A program made the translations under genes and the position numbers. DNA of 22,871 nucleotides from Candidatus Parcubacteria bacterium (GTDB lineage Bacteria; Patescibacteriota; Minisyncoccia; Minisyncoccales; Minisyncoccaceae). Numbering within the stretch: the first letter of the stretch is position 1; each line of letters starts with the position of its first letter. This document shows positions 14,633 to 22,265 of the stretch, piece after piece. Where the stretch lies: assembly GCA_017992335.1 (NCBI GenBank), contig JAGOOU010000005.1:1-22871 (forward strand), given 5' to 3'. The notes beneath the pieces are model-generated. The model was not told where the DNA came from and did not search any database. It saw only the letters and a list, made by a program, of their open reading frames with translations.

Positions 14633-15853
14633 CTACTTTTTTACTACTGATGCAATTTTTTTAACATCCTCTATTGTTAATTTAGCATGAGTAGGCAAAG
14701 AAATAATATTTTTAGATATTTTTTCACTTAATAAGCACTGACCTTTATTATATTCCATCTTTTCTTGATTAGTTAGAGGAGGAACAATAACTGTTTCCCT
14801 CCAACCATCATTGATAAAAATGTTTTCTTTTCTTAAATCTCTTAAAATCTTGTCTGGATTATCAACTAAAACTGGAAACTTTAAAAAGACCGGCGATTTA
14901 TTATTAAATTCTTCTCTGAAGACAACCTTAACTTTACTGTTTTTAAAGTAACTAAAATATGCTTTAGCAATTTCTCGTCTTTTTGTGTTAAGTCTATCTA
15001 ATTTATTCAATTGATTCAAAGCTAGACTAGCCAAGGCATTAGGCATTCTTTTTCCAAAGTATCGAGGAAGAATACCTTGATTTTCTTTTTTATCAACCGA
15101 CCTTAAAGAAAAAATATTCAACTCAAACATTAAAGAATAAAATATTCTTCCTATTCTAAACCTAAATAGAGGCAAAAATACATATTGCATTAAAATAGGA
15201 TAAAGTAATTGATTTATTGTCCATAAATTAGAAGGAAAATCATATTCTTTAATCTTTAATAAAGGATTATTAATAACAATCATTCCTCCAAAAACAGAAG
15301 AGATTATTTTGTCTCTACCAAAACTGAAAAAGCTAGCATCCCCAAAAGATCCAACATATTGATTATTATACTTAGCACCTAAAGAATGAGCGCAATCTTC
15401 TATTAAAAAAAGATTGTTATCTCTGCAAATATCCCTTATTTCTTCAATTTCCGCTGGCCAACCAAAAGTATGCTGGACAATTACTGCTTTTGTTTTTGAA
15501 TTAATAGATTGCTGAATCTTTTTCTCATCAATATTCAAATCATCTTTTAAATCAACATATATTGGCTTGGCTCCAATATTAATTATTGGATTAATCACAG
15601 CATTGCAAGTAAATCCCTGAACAATAATTTCATCTCCCTTTTTTATTCCCATTGCTTCTAGAATAGCCATTAAGCAACTTCTTCCACTATTAAAAGAATA
15701 ACATTCATTAAATTTGAATTTATTCTTAAAAGCTATCTCTAAATCTTTAATGCTTTCTCCTTTTTTTAAAGAAGAAAAAAGCAATCTAAAACACAAATTA
15801 ACATCGTCTTTTTCAAAATTAGGGAACAAAGCGCTGTATATAATATCCTTCAT
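14633..15853 (-). CDS. DegT/DnrJ/EryC1/StrS family PLP aminotransferase
   Basis: A 406-residue PLP-dependent fold-type I aminotransferase. Seen: FNSGRSCLMAILEAMGIKKGDE (PLP phosphate site) at 54-75, QGFTCNAVINPI at 79-90, IEDCAHSLGA at 151-160 with D153 against the PLP nitrogen and H156, and SFGRDKIISS with K182 as the Schiff-base lysine, followed by the G-G-M turn. The family transfers an amino group, usually from glutamate, to a keto sugar nucleotide. The substrate here is unknown. The C-terminal half has the usual small domain (NGQC.LSEKISKNIISLPTHAKLT). It starts at the ATGA overlap with the Mur ligase (15850-15853), so it is translated together with it. A role in amino-sugar supply for glycan or wall is inferred from context. 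Confidence 0.92.
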   Translation of the reverse strand: MKDIIYSALFPNFEKDDVNLCFRLLFSSLKKGESIKDLEIAFKNKFKFNECYSFNSGRSCLMAILEAMGIKKGDEIIVQGFTCNAVINPIINIGAKPIYVDLKDDLNIDEKKIQQSINSKTKAVIVQHTFGWPAEIEEIRDICRDNNLFLIEDCAHSLGAKYNNQYVGSFGDASFFSFGRDKIISSVFGGMIVINNPLLKIKEYDFPSNLWTINQLLYPILMQYVFLPLFRFRIGRIFYSLMFELNIFSLRSVDKKENQGILPRYFGKRMPNALASLALNQLNKLDRLNTKRREIAKAYFSYFKNSKVKVVFREEFNNKSPVFLKFPVLVDNPDKILRDLRKENIFINDGWRETVIVPPLTNQEKMEYNKGQCLLSEKISKNIISLPTHAKLTIEDVKKIASVVKK

Positions 15854-17424
15854 TTGTTTAATAGATTAATAATTTTCTCGTTAATTCTACCCTCCAAAAG
15901 AACAACTCCATTAAAAGAAGAGTTAGCTCTTACTCTTTCATATATTTCTTTAGGATCTTTTAAGAAAATTGCTTTTTTAGATTTTAAATACTTAAAGCAT
16001 TCTTTGTTGGTAATAATTGCTAAATCACATATTTCATCAATCTTTTGACCAATAATCTCGTGGACATTTTGAGATTCTTTTCCCAACTCAATTAAACAAG
16101 GCATAATTAATATTTTTTTCCCTTTCCATAATTTTAAATGCTCTAAATGAGATAAAACGGCAGAGGGATTTGAAGAATAGGTAAAATTAATAATATCTTT
16201 TTCTTTTCCTGGATAAAAATTACTATTCTTTATTTTCTTAATAGCATCAGCAATCTCTTTCAAGTCCATGCCTAATTTTCTAGCAACTGATATTGCACAT
16301 AATAAATTAATTATGTTTTGTTTGCCCACTAAATCAGCTTCTATTTTTATTGATTTACCAGTGCTAAAACAAGCCTTAAAACAAACTGTGTTTTTGTCTA
16401 TTTTAATGTCTTCTGCCCAGATATCTTCTCTGCTAGAAAGACTATATTTAATACTTGCTATTTCTCTTTTAAATCCTTTTCTGACTAGTTCCGAATCCCA
16501 ATTTAAAACTGCTAACCCTTCGCTCGGTAAATAATCAATTAACTCGAACTTACCTTTAATAATATTTTCCTGAGATCCAAAGGTGGATAAATGTTGACTA
16601 TTGATTCCAGTGATAATCCCTATTTTAGGCTTAGCAATCGAACATAATAAATTAATCCCTCCCCTATTATATGCTCCCATTTCGCAAAGAAATATCTCGT
16701 GGTTTTGATTGACATTTTTTAGGATTGTTTCTGCAATACCCATTTCCGAATTTTTATTATCCTCAGTAGAAACAACTTTGAATGATTCCGATAGTATTAT
16801 TTTTAAAAAATCTTTAACTGAGCTTTTTCCAAAGCTTCCAGTTATGCCAATAGTTAAAAGATTTTCTAAAGATTCTCTTTTTTTTCTTGCTTTGTTAATT
16901 TTTTTGTTCCTTAAAAAAATCGTTACTGGCTGAAAGAATAAGACAATAAAAGTAACGTAAAAAGGAATTAATAAATCAATTAAAACTAATAACATTAAAA
17001 ATACTTGTAAAAAAGACGCCATTTCTTCTGGAGAATAAATACCAGACACAAAAGTTATAAAAAAGAAAACACCAATAATTAAAGGTAAAAAACACAAAAA
17101 TGATAAAAATAAAACCTTACTAGTAAATTCTGGCTTTTTAAATCTTTTAATAAATAATCCAAAAGAAGCATATAAACAGTAAAGAAGATAAATTAATGGA
17201 AAAACTATATTTGCACTATTAAGAGTAAGCTTAATTAATAAAGCAAAAAGAAATAATATTAACCAATTTCTTTTAATCGTGTTTCCCGCTTCTGTTTTAA
17301 AATGAGACAAAAATCTTCCGATATGATAATTTTTTAATTGCCATAAATATAGCCAAAAAAGAATGTCTTTAACAATCTTTAAAAACCAAAATAAAAAAAT
17401 AGGAAAAATCAAAAAATAAATCAT
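15850..17424 (-). CDS. Membrane-domain Mur ligase, MurF-like
   Basis: A 524-residue protein. Residues 1-175 hold about five hydrophobic spans (around 1-25, 54-75, 77-95, 103-128 and 138-168), with WQLKNYHIGRFLSHFKTE in the first cytoplasmic loop. The Mur ligase central domain follows: P-loop GITGSFGKSS, NKNSEMGIAETIL (like MurF 'N.NNEIG.P.TLL'), FLCEMGAYNRGGI, KPKIGIITGINSQHLSTFGS. The C-terminal domain (TYSSNPSAVLSHL, LIELGKES, HEIIG) is also MurF-like. The UDP-MurNAc-binding N-terminal domain of MurF is absent, replaced by the membrane domain. Canonical MurF adds D-Ala-D-Ala to UDP-MurNAc-tripeptide. This variant may act on a membrane-bound substrate. That is inference; similar N-terminal membrane domains occur in CPR MurF-like proteins. 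ATGA overlaps on both sides. Confidence 0.85.
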   Translation of the reverse strand: MIYFLIFPIFLFWFLKIVKDILFWLYLWQLKNYHIGRFLSHFKTEAGNTIKRNWLILFLFALLIKLTLNSANIVFPLIYLLYCLYASFGLFIKRFKKPEFTSKVLFLSFLCFLPLIIGVFFFITFVSGIYSPEEMASFLQVFLMLLVLIDLLIPFYVTFIVLFFQPVTIFLRNKKINKARKKRESLENLLTIGITGSFGKSSVKDFLKIILSESFKVVSTEDNKNSEMGIAETILKNVNQNHEIFLCEMGAYNRGGINLLCSIAKPKIGIITGINSQHLSTFGSQENIIKGKFELIDYLPSEGLAVLNWDSELVRKGFKREIASIKYSLSSREDIWAEDIKIDKNTVCFKACFSTGKSIKIEADLVGKQNIINLLCAISVARKLGMDLKEIADAIKKIKNSNFYPGKEKDIINFTYSSNPSAVLSHLEHLKLWKGKKILIMPCLIELGKESQNVHEIIGQKIDEICDLAIITNKECFKYLKSKKAIFLKDPKEIYERVRANSSFNGVVLLEGRINEKIINLLNK

Positions 17425-18200
17425 GATTCAAAAAACTTTAATAAAATCTTGCACAATTCTTCTTTATGCGTTCTATGAGGATTGTGCCCTGAATCAACTA
17501 TCACTTTTAATTGAGAATTCTTGATTAATTGGTTAAGAACAAAACCATCTTTTATTGGTGTTGCTTGATCATATTCCCCCCAGACAATTAAACATTCTTT
17601 GTTTAGCTTCTGTGCGATATCGCTCATGTCTTCAGAAATTACTTTTTGAAAAATTTCTTTCATTATGGCGTTAGCATGATAATAATCATATGCACCAGCA
17701 AACCAATAAGCTGCTTTTTCAAAAAAAGGATATAAAGGAGTTTTAGCAATTATTTTTGAAAAATATTTAGAACCGAATTTAGATATTTTTTGCCTTATGC
17801 CTAGCCTTTCTTTCCTTATAATCGCAGGATCGCATAAAACTAATTTTTTAACTAATTCTTTATGCTTAAAAGTAAATTTTAAAGCAAGCGCTCCACCAAA
17901 AGAATGACCCAATAAATAAAAATCTTTGAGATCTAATTTTTTAACAAAAGATAACAAAAACTTAATATAATCATCTGTATCCCAAGCGTCTTCAGGTGGC
18001 TGAGTTTCTCCAAATCCAGGCAAGTCTATTGCAATAACTTCAAAACCTTTTTGAGATAAGCAATATGAAACATCTCTCCAGGAATAAGAAGTGCCTCCCC
18101 AACCATGGAATATCAAAACCTTGTTATCACTTTTTCCTGTGACTCTGTATCTTGTTTCTATCCCAGAAATATTTATTTTTTTCTCTTGTAATTCTGTCAT
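17421..18200 (-). CDS. Alpha/beta hydrolase
   Basis: A 259-residue alpha/beta hydrolase. Oxyanion-hole segment HGWGG (32-36), nucleophile elbow GHSFGG with S100, acid in WGEYDQATP (D211), and catalytic H239 in DSGHNPHRTH form a complete triad. A helical cap lies between about 130 and 190. Substrate is not predictable; relatives include esterases, haloperoxidase-like enzymes and C-C hydrolases. Its start overlaps the serS stop as ATGA (18197-18200) and its stop overlaps the Mur ligase start the same way (17421-17424). An AAGGA about 10 nt before the ATG lies inside serS. Its place ahead of the wall genes hints at a role in envelope or lipid-intermediate metabolism, but the sequence alone does not show this. 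Confidence 0.87.
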   Translation of the reverse strand: MTELQEKKINISGIETRYRVTGKSDNKVLIFHGWGGTSYSWRDVSYCLSQKGFEVIAIDLPGFGETQPPEDAWDTDDYIKFLLSFVKKLDLKDFYLLGHSFGGALALKFTFKHKELVKKLVLCDPAIIRKERLGIRQKISKFGSKYFSKIIAKTPLYPFFEKAAYWFAGAYDYYHANAIMKEIFQKVISEDMSDIAQKLNKECLIVWGEYDQATPIKDGFVLNQLIKNSQLKVIVDSGHNPHRTHKEELCKILLKFFES

Positions 18201-19462
18201 TTTTTAATTTCCTTAAATCCTAAATATTTATGCAAAGCTTTAGGAATTTTTACGTTACCATTCTTCTGCTGATTATTTTCCAATAGAGGCATTAATATTC
18301 TTGGAGTAGCAATCCCTGTATTGTTTAAAGAATAAGCTAGCTTGGTCTCCCCTTCTTTTGTTTTGTATTTAATATTTAATCTTCTTGTTTGAAAATCAAA
18401 AAAATATGAAGAAGAATGAGTTTCCCTGTATCTATTTTGAGAAGGAACCCAGGCTTCGATATCATATTTTTTAACTTGACCCAATCCCAAATCACCACTA
18501 CAATTTAAAACTACATGATAAGGAATTTCTAATCCTTGTAAAATTTCTTCTGCGTTTTTTGTAATTTCTTCATGCAATCGAACTGATTCTTCTTTGCTAT
18601 TCTCACATAAGACAACTTGCTCTATTTTCATAAACTCATGAACTCTAAATATGCCTTGAGTATCTTTACCATAACTTCCTATTTCAGTCCTAAAACATGG
18701 AGAAAATCCCATATATTTTAAAGGTAGGTCTTCTTGTTTTAATGTTTCTCCAGCATGATAGCTCATTACTGGGACTTCTGCTGTTCCAGCTAAATACATA
18801 CCATCGCTCAAAGAATAAACTTCATCTGCTTGCTGAGGCAAGTATCCTGTGCCTGTTAAGGCTTCTTCTCTAATTAAAGATGGCGCAATCATTGGAACAA
18901 ATCCTTTTTTTCTTAATATATCAGCTGCATATTGCCAAATAGCCATACAAATCAATGCTGCTTCTTTTTTAAGAAAATATCCTCTGAAGCCTGCTACTTG
19001 AGAACCTCTTTCAAAATCTATCAAATTTAGATCTTTGGCTATTTGAACATGATCTTTTATTTCAAAATCAAAATTACGAATCTTGCCCCATTTCCTTATT
19101 TCAACATTGTCCAAATCCGAATCTCCCTCAGGCACTGATTCGTCTGGGATATTGGGAACCAAAAGCATTAATCTTTTGTATTCATTATCCAGATTCTTAA
19201 ATTCTTTTTCTCTAATATCAGAATTAATGTCCAACTCTCTCATTTGAGCAATAATTATTTTCTTATCTTCCTCGTTTTCAGCTAATTGTATTCTTTTATT
19301 TGCTGTATTTTTAATTGCATTTAATTCTTCTATTGCTTTCATCAATTCTTTTCTTTTTCTCTCCACTTCAAGCAAATAATCAACATCGAATTTGATTTTT
19401 TTCTTCCTACAAGCTTCTTTTATGAGTCCAGGATAATCTTTAATAAACTTAATGTCTAACAT
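18197..19462 (-). CDS. serS: Seryl-tRNA synthetase
   Basis: A 421-residue class II synthetase of usual length. The N-terminal arm (about 27-105) is the long antiparallel coiled coil that contacts the tRNA-Ser variable arm (LEVERKRKELMKAIEELNAIKN, IREKEFKNLDNEYKRL). The catalytic domain shows LTGTGYLPQQADEVY, motif 2 FRTEIGSYGKDTQGIFRVHEFMK, and motif 3 NNTGIATPRILMPLLEN with the PR arginine, then the family tail IPKALHKYLGF. It charges tRNA-Ser with serine (and tRNA-Sec where present). It heads the eight-gene envelope operon. A promoter TTGATT-16-TATTAT lies upstream; the leader has no Shine-Dalgarno. The ATGA overlap couples it to the hydrolase. Confidence 0.97.
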   Translation of the reverse strand: MLDIKFIKDYPGLIKEACRKKKIKFDVDYLLEVERKRKELMKAIEELNAIKNTANKRIQLAENEEDKKIIIAQMRELDINSDIREKEFKNLDNEYKRLMLLVPNIPDESVPEGDSDLDNVEIRKWGKIRNFDFEIKDHVQIAKDLNLIDFERGSQVAGFRGYFLKKEAALICMAIWQYAADILRKKGFVPMIAPSLIREEALTGTGYLPQQADEVYSLSDGMYLAGTAEVPVMSYHAGETLKQEDLPLKYMGFSPCFRTEIGSYGKDTQGIFRVHEFMKIEQVVLCENSKEESVRLHEEITKNAEEILQGLEIPYHVVLNCSGDLGLGQVKKYDIEAWVPSQNRYRETHSSSYFFDFQTRRLNIKYKTKEGETKLAYSLNNTGIATPRILMPLLENNQQKNGNVKIPKALHKYLGFKEIKK

Positions 19463-19490
19463 ATTTTTAATTAATTAATATTATTAATAC

Positions 19491-19518
19491 ATAATATCAT
19501 TTTAATGGAAAAAATCAA
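19491..19518 (-). promoter_or_regulatory. Promoter of the serS-envelope operon
   Basis: On the minus strand, -35 TTGATT (19513-19518) and -10 TATTAT (19491-19496) are 16 bp apart. The leader is about 20-25 nt and AT-only, without a Shine-Dalgarno. It lies just after the terminator of the preceding gene and is the only promoter I see for the 7.6-kb operon. Confidence 0.6.
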
Positions 19519-19524
19519 ACTATT

Positions 19525-19544
19525 AAAAAAAGAGGCTAGCCTCT
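19525..19544 (-). terminator. Terminator of the phosphoribosyltransferase gene
   Basis: A perfect 14-bp palindrome AGAGGCTAGCCTCT (19531-19544) is followed on the minus strand by a run of T residues (A-run 19525-19530 on plus). The TAG stop of the phosphoribosyltransferase gene is the centre of the palindrome (19536-19538), so the last codons form the hairpin. Confidence 0.82.
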
Positions 19545-20198
19545 TCTGTTTAGTTTCTCCCAGTTCTCTTTTGGACGATATCTTTTGGATCCCTTTTTGC
19601 AAAGCGGACACAACTCTGGAACAGTTGACCAAACTTCTTTTTCAATCAAGGAAACTATCTTTACTTGATCTTTTTCAATAAAATACTTATCGAGGAAAGT
19701 GTTTGGCCTAAAAATAATCGTTCCTATGATCGGCAGGAAATTAACCTTATATTCATTGTCTCTTCTTACTGCTTCTCTAACCAATTTAGCAGTATTAAGA
19801 CTTGTTATTAATTCTTCTATTTGAAGAACGGGTGTATTCCTGGAGATTTTCCATCTTTTGAAATTAAATCCTTTAGAACAGTCTTTTTCAGCAAATGCAT
19901 ATTTTGCTCCTAATTGACGAGCTACTTCATAACCAAAGGTTATTGCTGCATAAGAAGAACTGATTACCCATTCAGGATATTCTTCTTCTAATCCAGCTTC
20001 TATTAATTTAGAACATAAAGTTCTAGCAAACCTTTCATTTATGTCTGGATAACATAAAACATTTGAAAGGTTGAAATATGCGTTGCTGCATTGGTTATTA
20101 CTCAACTGTGCATGCGGATGTTTAGGATTCCCATCATGAATCCAATAAGCATCATTAATCTTTAGTATGTCAATAATTTGCTCCTCTTTTGTTATCAC
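19536..20198 (-). CDS. Phosphoribosyltransferase, PyrE-like, divergent
   Basis: A 220-residue type I phosphoribosyltransferase. The start is GTG at 20198, with a GGGAAG site upstream. The PRPP-binding motif is VLQIEELITSLNT (124-136), where the usual V-V-E-D-(V/I)-x-T-T-G has E-E-L and T-S-L-N; the acidic pair is kept but the TTG turn is lost. The upstream SSSYAAITFGYEVARQLGAKYAF segment matches the orotate PRTase 'G.A....G...A..L' region. The C-terminal tail has a CPLC pair (C197, C200) and basic residues (KKGSKRYRPK), unlike standard PyrE. Best description: orotate PRTase-like enzyme in pyrimidine synthesis or salvage. Substrate is uncertain given the altered PRPP loop. It has its own promoter and terminator. 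Confidence 0.7.
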   Translation of the reverse strand: MITKEEQIIDILKINDAYWIHDGNPKHPHAQLSNNQCSNAYFNLSNVLCYPDINERFARTLCSKLIEAGLEEEYPEWVISSSYAAITFGYEVARQLGAKYAFAEKDCSKGFNFKRWKISRNTPVLQIEELITSLNTAKLVREAVRRDNEYKVNFLPIIGTIIFRPNTFLDKYFIEKDQVKIVSLIEKEVWSTVPELCPLCKKGSKRYRPKENWEKLNRRG

Positions 20199-20232
20199 TT
20201 AAATCTTCCCGGTCTTTAAAAGGACCTTTTAT

Positions 20233-20261
20233 TCTATAGCAAAAAATAAGAAAATTGACAA
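20233..20261 (-). promoter_or_regulatory. Promoter of the phosphoribosyltransferase gene
   Basis: On the minus strand, -35 TTGTCA (20256-20261), a 17-bp spacer and -10 TATAGA (20233-20238) precede the GTG at 20198 by about 34 nt. The -35 begins directly after the lysS stop. The leader holds a weak GGTC/GACC stem (4 bp), which I do not regard as a riboswitch. Confidence 0.6.
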
Positions 20262-21722
20262 CTATTCCTTTGGTTTCATTAAAGGAAACAAAATTATTTC
20301 TCTTAAAGAATTAGAATTTGTAATAATTGAAACAAATCTATCTATTCCTAACCCAAAACCAGCAGCAGGAGGCATTCCATATTCTAAAGCTTCTATAAAT
20401 TCTTCGTCAGATCTCTGAGCTTCTTCAAATCCGCTTTTAAACATTTTTTCTTGTTCTTTAAATCTTTTTTCTTGTTCAACAGGGTCATTAAGCTCAGAAA
20501 AAGCATTTACAATCTCTCCTCCAGCTACTACTAATTGAAAACTGGCGAGCTTATTTTCATCTAAATTCTTGGCTAAAGGTTGAAATCCATAAGGATGATG
20601 GATTACGAAAGTAGGTTGAATAATTTTTGTTCTGCAATATTTCTTATAAATCTCATCAGCTATGTTTGCTTTATCAGCACCTTCAGGAATATCTATACCT
20701 AATTCTTTTGCTTTTTTTAATAGCGCCTTATCATTTATTTCTTCATATTTGATTCCAGTATATTTTTCTAATAAAGCAAAGAATTCAATTCTTTCCCACT
20801 CTCCACTAAAATCAATTTCATTTTCTCCATATTTAACTTTATTTGACCCAATGACATTGCTTAAAACTTCTTGAATCATTTCTTCTGTTAATTTCATCAG
20901 TTCCTTGTAATCAGCATAGGCAAGATAAAATTCAAGCATTGTAAAATCAGGATTATGAAATTTATCTACTCCTTCATTTCTAAAACATTTTCCGATTTCA
21001 TATACTTTTTCAAAGCCTCCGATGATTAATCTTTTCAAATATAGCTCTGGAGAAATTCTTAAAAATACATCTATATCAAAAGCATTAATATGGGTCTTAA
21101 ACGGTTTTGCCCTTGCTCCACCATAAATTGTCTGAAGGATTGGAGTCTCTACTTCTAAAAATCCCTTCTTATCTAAAAATCTTCTGATTTCAGTTACGGT
21201 TTTAGATCTAATTTCAAACTTGTTTTTTGTTTCTAATGAAAAAATTAAATCAAGATATCTTTTCCTATATCTTTCTTCTACATCTTTAAGCCCATGCCAT
21301 TTTTCAGGAAGAGGTCTTAAGCTTTTAGAAATCATTTTAAAGTCTCTACCTTCAATTGTTTTTTCTTCTCTTTTTGTTTTAAAAACAACACCCCTAACTT
21401 CAACAAAGTCCCCTATATCAAAATTATCAATAAAAAATTGGTAGTTGCTTTCCCCCAGCCTATCAATTGCAAACATTACTTGTATTTTTCCAGTTCCATC
21501 TTCAATATCAAAAAAAGTTAAAGCACCATGTGATCTCATTGTTTTTATTCTTCCCAACAAAATAACTTCCTGCTCTTTTTCTAGTATTTTTTCAAAGTCA
21601 TTTAAAATCTTAACTATTTCGTGAGTTCTTTTTACGCTTATTGGATAAGGAAAAAGATTTAGCTTTTCAAGCTTATTTCTTTTCTCTATCCTATTTTGTC
21701 TAATTTCTTCTGATGTTGACAT
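20262..21722 (-). CDS. lysS: Lysyl-tRNA synthetase, class II
   Basis: A 486-residue class IIb synthetase, near the family length of about 500. The N-terminal OB fold binds the anticodon (VILLGRIKTMRSHGALTFFDIEDGTGKIQVMF). The catalytic domain has motif 2 (FRNEGVDKFHNPDFTMLEFY) and motif 3 (GLGIDRFVSIITNSNSLREIILFPLM), with the LysRS-type VETPILQTIYGGARAKPF segment ahead of motif 2. It charges tRNA-Lys. Its start lies 2 nt after the greA stop, the common greA-lysS order, so it is translated from the greA transcript. The stop TAG is followed at once by the promoter of the next gene. Confidence 0.97.
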   Translation of the reverse strand: MSTSEEIRQNRIEKRNKLEKLNLFPYPISVKRTHEIVKILNDFEKILEKEQEVILLGRIKTMRSHGALTFFDIEDGTGKIQVMFAIDRLGESNYQFFIDNFDIGDFVEVRGVVFKTKREEKTIEGRDFKMISKSLRPLPEKWHGLKDVEERYRKRYLDLIFSLETKNKFEIRSKTVTEIRRFLDKKGFLEVETPILQTIYGGARAKPFKTHINAFDIDVFLRISPELYLKRLIIGGFEKVYEIGKCFRNEGVDKFHNPDFTMLEFYLAYADYKELMKLTEEMIQEVLSNVIGSNKVKYGENEIDFSGEWERIEFFALLEKYTGIKYEEINDKALLKKAKELGIDIPEGADKANIADEIYKKYCRTKIIQPTFVIHHPYGFQPLAKNLDENKLASFQLVVAGGEIVNAFSELNDPVEQEKRFKEQEKMFKSGFEEAQRSDEEFIEALEYGMPPAAGFGLGIDRFVSIITNSNSLREIILFPLMKPKE

Positions 21723-21724
21723 GA

Positions 21725-22183
21725 TTAGTCAATTTTCAAAACTTTATACTTAGTTGTTCCTTTGGCAGTATTAATTTCTACTTGTGCCCCTTGGGGTTTA
21801 TTTAACAAAGCATGGCCCAAAGGAGATTTAAAAGATAATCTTTTTTCAATTGGATTCGCTTCCTCTTCACCAACAATTTCGTATCTTTCTTCAGTCTTAC
21901 CATCAGTTACAGTAACAAACGACCCTATCTGCACCCATCCTTTATTATCTTCCTTTTTAATTATCTTAGCACTACTTATTAATTTTTCCAATTCCGATAT
22001 CTTTCCCTCAATAAAAGCCTGGTTTTCTTTGGCTTCATCATAAGCAGCATTTTCTGATAAGTCACCAAAAGAGATTGCTTCTTTTAATTCATTAGCAATT
22101 TTAGCTCTTTCTTCTTTTTTTAGTCTTTCTAATTCTTTTTTCAGTTTTTCTAAGCCTTCTTTTGTTATATATTTTTCTTCCAT
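21725..22183 (-). CDS. greA: Transcription elongation factor GreA
   Basis: A 152-residue GreA (usual length about 158). The N-terminal coiled coil carries the catalytic acidic pair D41 and E44 in the GDLSENAAYDEAKENQ tip, which reaches into the RNA polymerase secondary channel and stimulates cleavage of backtracked RNA. The C-terminal FKBP-like domain (about 80-152) has VTVTDGKTEERYEIVGEEEANP and LLNKPQGAQVEI. The start ATG at 22183 has only AGG 3 nt ahead, too close for an ideal ribosome site. It is followed by lysS after 2 nt. Confidence 0.97.
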   Translation of the reverse strand: MEEKYITKEGLEKLKKELERLKKEERAKIANELKEAISFGDLSENAAYDEAKENQAFIEGKISELEKLISSAKIIKKEDNKGWVQIGSFVTVTDGKTEERYEIVGEEEANPIEKRLSFKSPLGHALLNKPQGAQVEINTAKGTTKYKVLKID

Positions 22184-22208
22184 ATTCCTACTTTATTATT
22201 ATTTGAAT

Positions 22209-22236
22209 AATATATCATATATTTAAAACAAATCAA
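22209..22236 (-). promoter_or_regulatory. Putative greA-lysS promoter
   Basis: On the minus strand, -35 TTGATT (22231-22236) and -10 TATATT (22209-22214) are 16 bp apart, with a leader of about 20 nt to the greA ATG. It starts 5 bp after the T-run of the Nudix terminator. Confidence 0.5.
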
Positions 22237-22240
22237 TAGT

Positions 22241-22265
22241 AAAAAAAGAGTGCTAAGTAGCACTC
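22241..22265 (-). terminator. Terminator of the Nudix gene
   Basis: On the minus strand, GAGTGCT and AGCACTC form a 7-bp stem around a 4-nt loop, followed by TTTTTTT. The first two bases of the stem are the GA of the Nudix stop codon TGA (22264-22266), so the hairpin begins on the stop codon. Confidence 0.85.

Noticed and set aside
20199..20232. Leader hairpin before the phosphoribosyltransferase gene as a riboswitch or attenuator
   Set aside because: The only pairing is GGTC/GACC (4 bp), with no T-run and too short a leader for a known riboswitch.
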